A stretch of DNA of 64,000 bases from Mytilus californianus. Its lineage: Eukaryota; Mollusca; Bivalvia; Mytilida; Mytilidae. Below the pieces are notes generated by a model. It was given only the letters and a program-made list of their open reading frames with translations, ran no database searches and was not told where the DNA came from. The DNA is taken from assembly GCF_021869535.1 (NCBI RefSeq), contig NW_026262712.1, positions 49,272,884 through 49,336,883 on the forward strand, written 5' to 3'. Made by a program: the position numbers and the translations under genes. This document shows, in pieces, positions 44,833 through 56,206 of the stretch. Each line of letters starts with the position of its first letter. Position 1 is the stretch's first letter.

Positions 44833-46939
44833 GAAAACATTAAATGTAATTATCTATAAATATTTCGGATAACAGATATCCTTCATCAGTATGATTATGA
44901 TGTAAAATGAATCATATCAATCTATTCTGATTTAACTATAACAATCTTGAAATTTATACAATTAAAACAATTAAAACCGAACACAAAAACGCTTGTAAAA
45001 TGACGTAAGTTATATAGCTATTTACAACAGAGACTACATAGATATGCTTCAAATAAAAATAGTAATGTGCGATATGAACTGGTACAATTCTAAAATTCCA
45101 AAGGTGAAGACAGTTAAGATGTTACAACAATGACTGCGTGGAAATGCATTCCCTATGAACAGCACTGACCGATCTAAGCTAGTATAATAATTCACATTTG
45201 ACAACGTTAAAGTAGTTACAACAGAGGCTGTGTATTTAAACATCCCACATAAATAGCGTTTGATTATGATTCAAAAAAAAAAAAAATTTTGACAAAGATT
45301 GAGGATCACAAATTTAAAGTTGTGGGTTTGGTAGGAATTAACACATTGTATACATGAGATCATATCCGCCATGCGTTTCGCAATTTTTCGTTTTTTGCCA
45401 TGGCATTGTCAGTTTGTTTTAGACTAATGAGTTAGATCATCCCATAGGTTTCTTTCGTCTCTTTTTTAAATGATATCGTTGCTTGTCATGTCACTTGAAT
45501 GGCAGATTGTTTCAGCTGTTATTTTTTTGTGTTGCCTAAAGAGGGAATTATCTACGAAATCAACAAAATATCAAAATATGATTTTTTTTCAACATTTATT
45601 TAAGCGAAATATTGAAATAATTTTTTGCTGTCAGTTTGGTTCATTTTCGTAAACAAAAAAGCTTACAAACATCGCTAGTGTGTTTGGCCTGCGAGTAAAT
45701 AATTCAGCTTCATTTGAATCCATATCCATGCAACCTTTGCTTTTAATTTTGTTGGATTCGGGCTGCGCATGTGTTCAGCTTGTCGTGAGAGTGTTCATTC
45801 ACTGAAAAGAAAAGAATGTCAATATTGAAATCTATAGATTAGAAAAATCGTCATTATACGATTGCACAATATTGACTGTCCATTTTTATTTATATTCATG
45901 TTTATATCGGGTTTAAAAAAAAAATATATATCGGGTTAAATGATCATTGGCAGTCTTCGAAGATGATCTCGATGGATAACATGATGGCGTCTAGTTTAAA
46001 ATACCCACGAATTGCTGATATAGTATAAGGAATCCATGCATTGCTAATTATTTCTTTTGATTTTTTTGTTATTTGGATATACGTTTTAGTATGTTATAAA
46101 TAAAATATGAGAATTTGGGCTAAATCGGTGAACATGAATTTGACTGCTTATGCCCTTTAACAATCATTTAGGTTTTATTTTCTTTATAAATTTGCTGGTA
46201 ACGATACCGAAATGATATTGTAGACATTTTGATAATTTTGAAGATGAATTGGCGTTAATATGGTTGTAATAAATCGTCTGGTTTTTTTTTCGCCGTATTG
46301 CACATTAATGTACATTGAACCTTTTGTTTTAGCTATAATTATATCTATATATTTTATAAGAAGTTAATGATATCAAATATGATATGATTTCCGTGTGTAC
46401 CATGTGTGTTTCTGGAAAGACTTTCATCAGTCAAACTGAAAACAAAATCAAATATTATTACTCTTAATTTAATCGTGTATACTTTAGGCAGATATGCATT
46501 TCTAGCAGTGACTACCACTTACGTTAAGTGATCATTCTATGGTCAAAGATTACATAATTATTTACTCTAGGTTATAAAAATCATGTTATTGTTAATAAGA
46601 ACAACCTCATTCTTGTTTTCTCTTTCCAGTATTTCCATTTTCATGATTTTGTGTACTTTCTCACTTTAGAAAGCTGCTAGACTAAGCAACTTTTCAAAAT
46701 ATTCTTTTATATGCTTCCATGTCGTCATATGTAAATTGAATTGATAAGAATATACTACAAATCGCATTATTTAATTATTTTTTCTGGTTTAATATCTTTG
46801 TAATTATAGTTTATAGAAAATTAATAATATCAACAGTGTATTGTGATAGTGTTTTTAGTAGCAAATGGTGTATTATTTTACCAAATAAGAAAGATAATGA
46901 AAAGATGTTTACGTAATTAAAATGTACTTTTGTATTATT
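44833..46939. other. unassigned, one small repeat
   Basis: 45390-45465 is a 'gccatgg' family copy ('tgccatggcattgtcagttt'). The rest is AT-rich without a recognisable gene. Confidence 0.4.
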
Positions 46940-47494
46940 AAGTATGATATGATATTTAATGCCCCTACCATTTCTTTAACAGCCTTTATTAGATAGACTG
47001 AAGGACAAAAGTCTCATATGTGTCTTTTTTCAGTTCAACAGTTTACAACTTAATTTTAGCCGAAGTAAAATATAAGAAAAACTCATAAAAGATACCTGAC
47101 TTATGATTTTGTACGCCAGATGCGCATTTGGTCTACAAAGACTCATCAGTGACGTTCGAATTAGAATAGATAAACGGCAATATAAAGAAAAGCACTGAGG
47201 CATAAAAATTCCGAACGGCCTCACTAAAGATAAGGTATTCTATTCCTGATTAAAAGTTTTGTAAACAGTTAATGTGTTAATATTTTCATATCAATAAAGA
47301 TTCACGTCAATAAAAGTGCAGACTTATTATTTATTATAGAATTCAATGCTGATTTTGAACATTTATGCGAAATGAAAGCAAGTGACCATCACATTGTAAG
47401 CATGAAACGCTTCCGCTTCAAAGTAGATAGCTCGTAAAATATTCAGCAAATTTTAATCATTATTGTAAATGCATATCATAGGGTAAAGATTTTT
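46940..47494 (-). repeat. PLE-associated terminal-type repeat, copy 2
   Basis: Partner of 43180-43744 at an offset of about 3760. It ends within a few bases of the start of the Penelope-like region. Its hammerhead-like motif is at 47111-47149 (minus). Confidence 0.75.
47111..47149 (-). ncRNA. hammerhead-ribozyme-like motif, broken core
   Basis: The minus strand has CTGATGA and a perfect 4-bp stem II (GTCT ... AGAC), but the conserved GAAA is CAAA. Loss of this guanine should abolish cleavage. The lesion differs from the one in the 43.35-kb copy. Confidence 0.5.
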
Positions 47495-47559
47495 GTTTTT
47501 TATGTATATATGAAGAATTAAACTCCCTGCAACGATGGTAAAAAAGTAATGTTTGGTTT

Positions 47560-49200
47560 AATAATTATGAAATATAATTTCTCAAGGAATACTCTTCAGA
47601 AAATCCGTTTATAAAGAAACACGGAATCCAAAATCATATGCCCAAGTCGTTGGACAAGACCTACCAGAACCTAAAAATACTAGAGATCAAGGTCAATCAA
47701 CACCAAGACCTAATCGAGGAAAAACACTAATACATATAGAAGAAATAATTCTCAATCACGAGAAAGGAATAGAAACAGAAGTGCGAAAAATGATTACCGA
47801 CCACAAAGATATAACTTTGAACCAAGGAGAAATAATAACTCCAAGAATAACTATTTTGGAAAAACTCAAAACAGAAAAAAAGAACCAGAATATAGAGCAA
47901 ACGATCGAAACAACAGATTTAACAATAATAATTATCAACCTTATGATCAGGAGAAACAAACGCGTTTTTTAGATATGAGCCAACGATATCAAGACACGAG
48001 ATGGAACCCCCAGACCAACCAATACCAAAATTAATAAAATTAACCACGAAAGAACTTTCTCCGGATCAAATTTACATATTATCAAAGGGATTGAAATTTA
48101 CTCCCACACCACAAAAATCTAACTATACAGAAATACAAGATGATATCTCTCATTTTTGCAGAAGACTACGCTTAACTGAATTTTTTTTTAATAAAGACAA
48201 TGAAGATTAATCTTTAGTTAGAAACAAAAGCGACTTTACACTTTCTAAAGGTGTAAACCTAACTCTTGATAAATATTGTGAATAAATTACAGATTTTCCT
48301 TACGGAAATATTCAGCATCCACGAATTAAATCGAACATAAAGAAAACAGACTGGAACATTATTAGCGATCTTCAAAACAATAAAAACATTGTGATAAAAG
48401 AAGCTGATAAAGGTAGCGCTTTTGTCATAATGGACACTGATTACTATAAAAATCTCATTCTGAATATGCTTCAAGATTAGACATATTATGAGAGTGTTAA
48501 CAATTATAAACAACAGAAGATCATTGCAAAATTAATTGTATTAGTAAATTTGTATCGTAAAGAGTTAACAAAGAAAGAATGCGATTACATCACAAATTTC
48601 AAATGCAAAACCAGTCAGATCTATGGATTATCAAAAAATCACAAAAGTTAGAAGATTAAAGAAGCATGCAATCGTGCCAAAAGTTCTTGTGTAAATATAT
48701 GTGCACCCAACGATCTTAAAATGCGACCGATAGTTGCTGGTCCTGCATGTGAAACGCACAGACTGAGTAACTTTTTAGATATTCTTCTCAAACCTTTTTT
48801 GAAACACATTACAAGTTTAATAAGAGCCGACATACATGTAGATATGTTGAACCATCTTCCTAAAAACGTAGAAGAGAACACTATAATAGTTTCATTTGAT
48901 GTAGTCAGTCTCTACACGAATATTCCACATAAATACGAAATAGAAGCAATTAATTATTGGATAGAAAAATACAAAACCGAACTACCTAAACGAATAGAAT
49001 AGTTTATAATTGAAGGATTTCGGTTTATTCTTCAAAACAATTATTTCATGTTTGACACTAAAATGTATCGCCAATAATCAGGCACTGCAATGGGTACAAA
49101 AGTTGCACTTACATATGCCAATCTAGTGATGGGATACCTCGAGATCTAGATGTATCGGAGATCACAACGAAAATTCTGACATTTGTTTTATAAAAAAATG
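47560..49200 (+). pseudogene. Penelope-like RT, N-terminal two thirds
   Basis: Readable blocks in order are ILSKGLKFTPTP and FCRRLRLTEFF (48001-48210), EADKGSAFVIMDTDYYK (about 48400), IYGLSKNHK, MRPIVAGPACETHRLSNFLD (48721 on), FDVVSLYTNIPH (motif A) and GTAMGTKVALTYANLVMGYL (motif B, about 49080-49145). These match the order of conserved blocks of Penelope-type RTs. In-frame stops lie near 48282, 48478, 48648, 49000 and 49075, and the frame shifts at least once upstream of 48000. The domain breaks off near 49203, just before the catalytic DD block. Confidence 0.88.
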
Positions 49201-49681
49201 GGGAAAAAGGGGAACGGCAGACAATAATAAGAAAAAAGTATTAAAAAGTTTACAGTATTTCGGACATAATTGGGATATATCCCCAAACCACTTGGTCCTG
49301 TTGTATTTATCCTAAGTTCTCAAACGGAAGCAGTATTTTTGTAATAAATTTGTAAAATATTCCACGGAACCCTGTGTCTCTTGCCTGATATTGCTGCTGT
49401 AAGTGTAAAAGCGTCATGTTGATCGGCAGTACATTTATCGGTAAAAACAAAATTAAAAAAAAAATGTTTTTCTGTAGATGCTTTTTCTTGAAATGGAGGA
49501 ATAACTCCTATACAAGTTTTAAAACACTTCATGGAGGTTTACAAATTTATCATGTCAAAACAGGTTTTTAACTAAAACAAAACTGTATGGTTTTCAACAA
49601 TGAGCAAAACTCATACCCTATAGTAAGCTATAAAAGGTCCCGGAATGAAAAATGTAAAAAACTAGAAACCTAACGATTTAT

Positions 49682-49704
49682 AGATAGATAGATAGATAGA
49701 TACT
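49682..49704. repeat. GATA microsatellite
   Basis: Five to six uninterrupted copies of the tetranucleotide. Confidence 0.9.
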
Positions 49705-49805
49705 TTATTCTCTAAAATACAAGTTTACAGAGAAACATACAATATAAATACAGATACAATAGTCGATACACTATGATATTCTAAAAGTACAAAACTATGA
49801 TGGCA

Positions 49806-49892
49806 TGACCTATAATGGTTTACTTTTATAAATTGTAACTTGGATGGAGAGTTGTCTCATTGGCACTCATACCACATCTTCCTATATCTATT
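49806..49892 (+). repeat. 3' end of the 410-bp mussel repeat
   Basis: It runs from 'tgacctataatggtttac' through 'cttggatggagagttgtc' to 'cacatcttcctatatctat'. Confidence 0.75.
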
Positions 49893-50501
49893 AGTAACAT
49901 GTATAATGAAAGGTTAAACTCAATAGAAAAAACAATGGAGATGGAGATGCCGACGCCACTATCGACGACAAAAATTTTGGTTTGTTGTGTCTCACTGCCG
50001 CTACATTGATGTCGCAGACTCGACACAAATCAAAAGACTTGAACTTTATTGTTAACAAATGAAACACTTCAAATCAACTCACACTAAAGTTAAAGGGAAA
50101 CGGGGGGAGGGGGCTCGGACTAAGCGACAAAGCATCAATACTATAAAATAAGAATTCTCCGAATTTTTTTTGCGTAAATGATCATAAAAAATTTTGAACT
50201 TATACGAATGTCAATCTTTTATTTGTAATCAATTGAATTCCCTGATCTACCTCGCACTAATTGGAAAATAAACTTTTTGGAATATCTGTTTCACATGTGA
50301 CGACGGACATGTTCCAGTAGTTGTAACCATAATACCGTCATCTTTTTCTTGAATGTAAACTACCAAATAAAACCAAATCACTGGGTTTGTACTTTCTCGA
50401 ATAACACGACGGGTGCCTTTCTGGAGCATCCGAGATAACCCCGATGGATTTATATTACCCAGTCATACCGATCTATTGAATCAGCCAAATGAAACTGTTT
50501 T

Positions 50502-50955
50502 CAGTAACTGCTAGTAGTCTGTTGTTACTTATGTATTATTGTCATTTTGTTTATTTTCTTTTGTTTCCTATTCTGACATCGGACTCGGACTTCTCTTAAA
50601 CTGAGTTTTACTGTGCGTACTGTTGTGTGTTTGTTTTTTCTACATTGGCTAGAGGTATAGGGGGAGGGTTGAGATCTCAAAAACATGTTTAACCCCGCCG
50701 CATTTTTGCGCCTGTCCCAAGTCAGGAGCCTCTAGCCTTTGTTAGTCTTGTATCATTTTTAATTTTAGTTTCTTGTGTATAATTTGGAGTTTATTATGAC
50801 GTCCATTATCACTGAACTAGTATACATATTTGTTTAGGTGCCAACGGGAGTTTCTCGCTGCATTGAAGACCCATTGGTGGCCTTCGGCTGTTGTCTGCTC
50901 TATGGTCGGGTTGTTGTCTCTTTGACACATTCCCCATTTCCATTCTCAATTTTAT
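50502..50955 (+). mobile_element. solo 3' tail of the RT retrotransposon
   Basis: Nearly the same extent as 9065-9531 but missing the segment around 'cctccgggtgcgg'. It ends at 'ctcaatttta', directly against the next repeat. The open frames at 50838-51118 on both strands come from it and from its neighbour. Confidence 0.8.
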
Positions 50956-51410
50956 TGTATGCCACTGCAACTGAAAGTTGGGGGGCATATTGTTTTACCC
51001 CTGTCCGTCCGTCCATCCGTCCGTCTGTCCGTCCTATTATGGGTATATAGTTATTCCGCATAACTCCTCCTACAGTTTGAACCCTAGGACGTTTTCTCTT
51101 TACTGTCTGTTTGTTCATATATTGAAGGTGTGCATGTGGTTAGGGTTTAATGTTGATAAATATTTGCTCTTTTGGGAGATAGTTGAACTTTGTAATTTTT
51201 GGGGAAATTATTGCATAAGAAGAGCGTTTCCAGATAACTCCTCCTACAGTTTGAATGCTAGGAAGTTTTCACTCTGCTGGCTGTTTGTACATGTAGTGAA
51301 GGTGTGCATGTGGTCAGGGTTTTTATTTTTATTATATTTTGCTCTTTTGGGAGATAATTGAACTTTTTGGGGTATAAGCGGTTAAATGAGTTGAGTGCGG
51401 GGGCATCACT
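50956..51410. repeat. repeat with GTCC run and internal duplication
   Basis: It begins near 'tgtatgccactgc' and 'ggggggcatattg', then carries a (gtcc)n-like stretch (51002-51034). Two copies follow of a block 'ataactcctcctacagtttg' ... 'gaaggtgtgcatgtggt' (51059-51147 and 51233-51321), and it ends near 'gcgggggcatcac'. The ends share 'gggggcat'. It is a repeat type I know from bivalves. The 127-codon open frame at 50978-51361 is a by-product of the internal duplication. Confidence 0.65.
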
Positions 51411-51424
51411 TTGTCTAATTTACA

Positions 51425-51790
51425 CCTTTTTCTCGTATTGTGCTGTTACACAACTGTAACAGTCTGATGTAAGGTTAGGATTTAGCGCTCACATACATGT
51501 TAAACTCCGCCACGTGCACTTTCTTTATGTACCTGCCCCAAGTCAGGAGCATGAAGTTCAATTGTTGTCGTTGTATAAATGTGTGTCATTTTTTTTTTGA
51601 AGATTGTTTATTTATAAATAAGACCGCTTGTTTTTTCGTTTGAATTTTTTCACATGGTGCATGGTGGCCTTTTGTAGCTGACTATACGGTGTGTTGAAGG
51701 CTGTACGGTTGCCTATATATGATTTCTTACATCCACTGCATTTAAACTCTGGTTGATAGTTGTCTCATTGTAAATCACACCACATCTAAC
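51425..51790 (+). repeat. 410-bp mussel repeat, diverged long copy
   Basis: It has 'tgctgttacacaactg', 'tttagcgctcacatacatg', 'tgccccaagtcaggagc', 'ttgaaggctgtacggt' and 'agttgtctcattgtaaatc', 'accacatcta' in the same order as 26470-26878. Confidence 0.65.
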
Positions 51791-51929
51791 TTTAATTCAA
51801 CGTCTATGTTGCGTTTTGTATAATGTAACATTGTTTATCTTTTGTACGCATACCCCAAAGCCCTCTTTTCGGAAATCCGAGCAAAAGTCCTTGTTCCGCG
51901 ATAGAAAATTTAATTACGAACTCATATAA

Positions 51930-52195
51930 GATAGCTCGAATTTCAACTCAAAATCTTAATTAATCTAAATGAGACTTAAATTCGAATCTTACTCAAACTC
52001 TACCTCAAAAAGTGACTCAAATATTAATGTTGTAACTAGAACTCTACCTTTAAATGTGACTCAAACTCGAAGTCCAACTCGAAACTCAATGCTAACTAAA
52101 ACTTTAATTCTAATTATGACTTGAATTCGAAATCGAAGACTTACTCAAAGTTTAACTCAAACAGTAAACCGAACTTTAATTTGAACTCTAATTCG
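51930..52195. repeat. degenerate 'aactc' array
   Basis: A long stretch of irregular words of the type aactcnaact, ttcgaatc and cgaaatcgaa with no constant period. It looks like an eroded simple repeat. Confidence 0.6.
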
Positions 52196-52289
52196 ATGGA
52201 TGGCCACACTCATCCAAGGCACATACAACATGGAAATCTATCTAAAAATAGAACAGGTTTTTCCGAATTGGTCACGTGATTTTACCTCA

Positions 52290-52752
52290 TCAAGTAATGG
52301 GATAACCACATCAAAGAATGACAGGACCACATCAAATAATGAAACAAACACATCATGTAGTGTAAAATCGTCAAATTTTGAAACATCATTACGTAATGTT
52401 AAAACCATATAAAGAATAGGCAAATCATCATTACAAAATAACAAAACCACATCATGTAATGAAACAACTACATAACGTTAAGTCACATTCACATCAAGTA
52501 ATGTTAAAACCACATTGATTAATGACACAACCACATTAAATAATGATGAAACCACATCGAGTAATGACAAAACCATATTGAGTAATGACAAAACTATATC
52601 AAGTCAATACGAAACCATATCGTGTAATATCGAAATATCATTAAGTAATGACTATTCCGTATTGAGTTATATCAAAACATCATTACGTACTGTCAAAACC
52701 ATATTAAGTAAAGACAAATTATCATCAAGTAATAATAAAACAACATAAAGTA
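52290..52752. repeat. 21-bp degenerate tandem array, about 22 units
   Basis: The unit approximates 'aagtaatgacaaaaccacatc'. Successive units differ at several positions and some are one or two bases longer. Because 21 is three times seven, open frames with a 7-residue pattern rich in S/N/D/K/T arise on the + strand (52200-52412, 52515-52748). I see no start context, domain or splice sites. Confidence 0.8.
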
Positions 52753-52794
52753 ATATCAGAGTTCCACATAAGGCAGCTATTGCGTTCCATACTT

Positions 52795-53842
52795 TAAGTT
52801 AGATGACTGTTTTATTTTATGCAATAACAGCTTAGTTATATTAATGGAATTCAAAGATTTGCCCAATGAAATAAACGAGAACATTCAATTTACTATGGAA
52901 TACAATAGCAACCAATTACCATTTTTAGACATTCTTATCATAAAAAACGGAACAAACATATAAACAGATATTTTCTATAAACCGACTGATTCCAAACACT
53001 ATCTACTTTTTACATCCTGTCATCAAAAACATACGAGAGTAAATATACCATATAACCTAGCTAAACGCATTTGTACTATCATTTCAAATCCTGAATTAAG
53101 GAATACAAGATTAGTGAATTAAGATACATACTTTTGGAACGAAAATATCCGAAGAGAATAATTGATGACGGTATAACCAGAGCAAAATCATTTAGCTTAC
53201 AGGAAATAAGGAAAACTAAATCAAATTCAAAAGAAAACGTTTTACCGTACATTTCAACTCACAACCCAAGAAATAATGAAGCGTTCAATACTATACATAA
53301 TAATTTACCATTTTTACAGAGCGATCAGAGGATGTTGAAATTATTTAATTCTCATAAAGTAATTAAAAGCAAACGGCAACCGAAATCGTTGAAAAAGTTG
53401 ACCCGCGCCACTTTCCAAACTGAAAATAATCAACTAAAGGTACAAAAATGTGGACGACCAAATTGTGAATCTTTTTTATACTTATCCGAAGGAACAGAAT
53501 TCGTTTTTAAATCCGGACACATTTTTAAAATCAAGAACAGTTTTACATGTGCATCGGAAAACCTTCTATGTATCATCACTTGCAGTGGTTGTCAAGAAAA
53601 CTATATTTGACAAACCGGCAACACCATTAGAAAACGAATGACAGTACATAGATAGCAAATTCGAGTCCAAAGTACACGAAAAATATCACTAAGCGAACAT
53701 ATTGATATATGCGCTGGATCAAATCATCCAAATTTCTTTATTTTTTCCATTTTATCAGTATTCAGATAATACAACGGAACCAATGAGAATTAATAAAGAA
53801 AATTATTTCATTAAGAAATACCGTCCTAAATTAAATAGATGA
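52795..53842 (+). pseudogene. Penelope-like RT C-terminal part and GIY-YIG endonuclease
   Basis: It resumes with LDDCFILCNN (motif C, catalytic DD), then MEFKDLPNEINENIQFTMEY, QLPFLDILI, TDIFYKPTDSKHYL, HQKHTRVNIPYNLAKRICTI and KYPKRIIDDGITRAKSF. A cysteine-containing linker follows (KCGRPNCESFLYL), then the GIY-YIG region: LLCIITCSGCQENYI, QTGNTIRKRMTVHR and the end NYFIKKYRPKLNR with stop TGA 53840-53842. The glycine expected after ENYI is a TGA stop (53608-53610). Other stops and frameshifts lie near 52963, 53120 and 53655. It joins in sense with the RT part ending near 49203. Confidence 0.88.
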
Positions 53843-54169
53843 AATGAGAATCAGGAAGGCATTTCTTTTCTATATAATTATGTACTTTCACTTTCGTTTT
53901 AAGTACCTACGTTGTACTATATAATGACGTTCAGGATTAAATAATGATATCGCTAATAGACATTACCCCTGACGACGTCGCTAGCAACCATATCCATGAA
54001 TATCTGTGAAACAGTGAAACCGGTAGGAACCTATGGAGAACATTTTGAACAATTTGATGTCTTAATAGACAAAATGTGAATATTCATATTGAAAATAAAT
54101 ATTTAGCGCATTTTCAGCCTTTTTTTCATGTTGTATGCGCAGCGTGGACAAAATTTATAACTTTTCAAT
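53843..54169. other. 3' flank of the Penelope-like element
   Basis: Non-coding, probably the element's 3' untranslated part: it leads without a clear border to the tandem repeat at 54178. Contains 'tgacgacgtcgc' near 53970. Confidence 0.4.
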
Positions 54170-55032
54170 ATATCTTTTCCGCAAGTTTATTGTTTTCTGT
54201 TTAGTATTAAATTTATAATGAAGATCCATTTATTACATCGGTGATCCGTTTATTTGGCAATCGCCAATGGCAGTCAGCAGGGTTTAAGAACATCTGTTGT
54301 TCGACCTGTTAGTCAAATGCGTTTTGTTAAAATATACTTTTTCACTTTTTTGGTCTTTTGGGAAATGTTGTTTGTGCTGTATTTAGACCCCTCTAACAAG
54401 AAATTTGTTTTGCATGCACACGTATAAAAATTGCGGTTTTTATCCAACGCAATCATAGGTTTGAACGTTGTTTTCAATTTAGACTTGTTTATATTTTTTC
54501 GTTTGGGCTTGTATTATATTTGCCTTTGGGTTTATATGATCCGTTCGTCCTATTTTGACTCCTCGAAATTCAAGAGTCTATCCTAAATTGGTGTAAATTG
54601 TATGGCTTTCCAAATACCGTTTCGATTCCTAACATCACTGAAGAGACATTAATTGTCGAAATCCGGATATGGTGTACAAAAACCTTTGCACCTTTTGTTT
54701 GCGGTATACCATCTTGTCCGCAAGTTTATTGTTTTCTGTTTAGTATTAAATCTATAATTAAGATCCATTTATTACATCGGTGATCCGTTTATTTGGCAAT
54801 CGCCAATGGCAGTCAGCAGGGCTTAAGAACATTTGTTGTTCGACCTGTTAGTCAAATGCGTTTTGTTAAAATATACATTTTCACTTTTTTGGTCTTTTGG
54901 AAATTGTTGTTTGTGCTGTATTTAGACCCCTCTAACAACAAATTTGTTTTGCATGAACACGTATAAAAATTGAGGTTTTTATCCAACGCAATCATAGGTT
55001 AGTCTAAATTGAAAACAACGTTCAAACCTATG

Positions 55033-55035
<3 letters not shown>
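54170..55035 (+). repeat. 539-bp tandem repeat after the Penelope-like element
   Basis: Unit 1 is 54178-54716 and a partial unit 2 is 54717 to about 55000 ('gcaagtttattgttttctg', 'ggcaatcgccaatggcagtc', 'gttcgacctgttagtcaaat' in each). Unit 2 ends by turning into its own reverse complement: 'aatcataggtt' (54990) is followed after 24 bases by 'aacctatgatt' (55025-55035). The same sequence lies inverted at 44158-44480. Tandem and inverted terminal repeats are typical of Penelope-like insertions. The 61-codon open frame at 54598-54783 lies inside. Confidence 0.85.

Positions 55036-55070
<35 letters not shown>
55036..55070. repeat. (TA)n microsatellite
   Basis: About 17 uninterrupted TA units directly at the palindromic end of the preceding repeat. 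Confidence 0.95.
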
Positions 55071-55072
<2 letters not shown>

Positions 55073-55329
55073 ATTATCCATATTTTAAGATATAGTGTAA
55101 ACTACATTTTTTAAATGAATAAAATTTGCGATTTAAAAAAAAAAAAACTTAATACATTTCGTGCGTCCAATGTGTTTTTCAGGATTTACCTAACCTAGAA
55201 ACACTCAAACCAAACCAGATGTTATAATCATGACTTCTCTTTGTCTTTGCAAATAGTATAAAACAATATGGCGGTTTTGATTGATCATTTTGTTGATTGA
55301 ACCAAGATTTTCAACTTTCATTATCATAA

Positions 55330-55680
55330 TAGTCTTGTCTTATTCCCGATTAGGACTTATTGACTAAGTATGCATTAGCATCGCGGATACAAAGCAGGAG
55401 ACGCTTGCCCTATCGACACACCCTGTCTCGTTCCTTTATGAGATCGTGCAATTCCCTCAATTTTTGGTTTTTACATTGATTTGTATCTTCAAGTTAACAG
55501 CGTTTTGTCTGTTGTATCCCAATTATTGTCACGTTAATCAAAATGCCTGTACCATGCAAGCCTGGAACATGACAGTTGTTCCGTTGGTTAATAAGGTCAA
55601 GCGTTTGATTTGGTCAGTTTTTTGGACTTCCCTCTTTTTGAATTTACCTTTGAGTTCGATATTTTTGTTATACTTTTTTA
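55330..55680 (+). repeat. two dispersed mussel repeats side by side
   Basis: 55330-55480 matches the 'cccgatt.ggac' ... 'gagatcgtgcaattccct' family (14.95, 58.84 kb). 55535-55680 matches the 'tgtacca.gc..ggaacatgacag' family (37.67 kb). The open frame 55446-55685 spans both and is not a gene. Confidence 0.6.
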
Positions 55681-55689
55681 GTTAAAAAA

Positions 55690-56206
55690 TGGACATATAA
55701 TTTAGTATAATTAAATATAAGAAGCAGCCTAAAGGTAGGCTGTTGCTGACTTCTAAAAAAATGACAAAATCCAAAAAAAAAATAATTTCGCCTATTTGTA
55801 GTTTTTTTTTTCATAAATGCAAGTACTACTTCAAAAACAAAATTTCTGTAAGACAAAAACAAAAATCATCTGTTTTACAGAATTTATTTAGAAATTCTTA
55901 TCATGCGCTTTGATTTTCGAATTAAAGAGGCAATGCCATATGGTCTCATCATATCTTATCATAACACGGCAAATTTATATTCGAGGTCTATATATCAGAC
56001 ACTTATTATAATGCGAACCTTTCAGGAAGTTATAGATTTCGATGGTGGGTTTTAGCATATTTTGTTCAGTATCTTCTACCTATTATTTTCTCATTTATAA
56101 TTTAATTTGGCATACTATCATCATATTTATAGTCTGTAGGACATTGTATAAGTCTAATTTGATAGTTTGTTTGTATCATATTGACGTTTGTACGTAGTTC
56201 AATTAT
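55690..56206. other. unassigned intergenic DNA
   Basis: No gene or repeat recognised. Confidence 0.4.

Larger units (their letters stand above)
49204..52790. other. about 3.6 kb inserted between RT motifs B and C
   Basis: It contains a minus 5' piece of a mussel repeat (49567-49640), a GATA run (49682-49704), a 3' mussel repeat (49806-49892), an RT tail (50502-50955), a GTCC-rich element (50956-51410), a 410-bp-type repeat (51425-51790), a degenerate 'aactc' array (about 51930-52195) and a 21-bp array (52290-52752). It is a pile of successive insertions; no single element spans it. Confidence 0.7.
47495..53842 (+). mobile_element. Penelope-like retroelement, split and decayed
   Basis: It has an N-terminal basic/Asn-rich region (about 47560-48000), an RT domain (48001-49200), an insertion (about 49204-52790), the remaining RT (52795 on) and a C-terminal GIY-YIG endonuclease (about 53560-53842). 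RT followed by GIY-YIG is the diagnostic layout of canonical Penelope-like elements. Both parts carry in-frame stops, so this copy is dead. It is preceded by the repeat 46940-47494 and followed after about 330 bp by a tandem repeat at 54178-55025. Confidence 0.88.

Noticed and set aside
50978..51361. 127-codon open frame with a repeated pattern
   Set aside because: It is made by the internal duplication and GTCC run of a known type of repeat.
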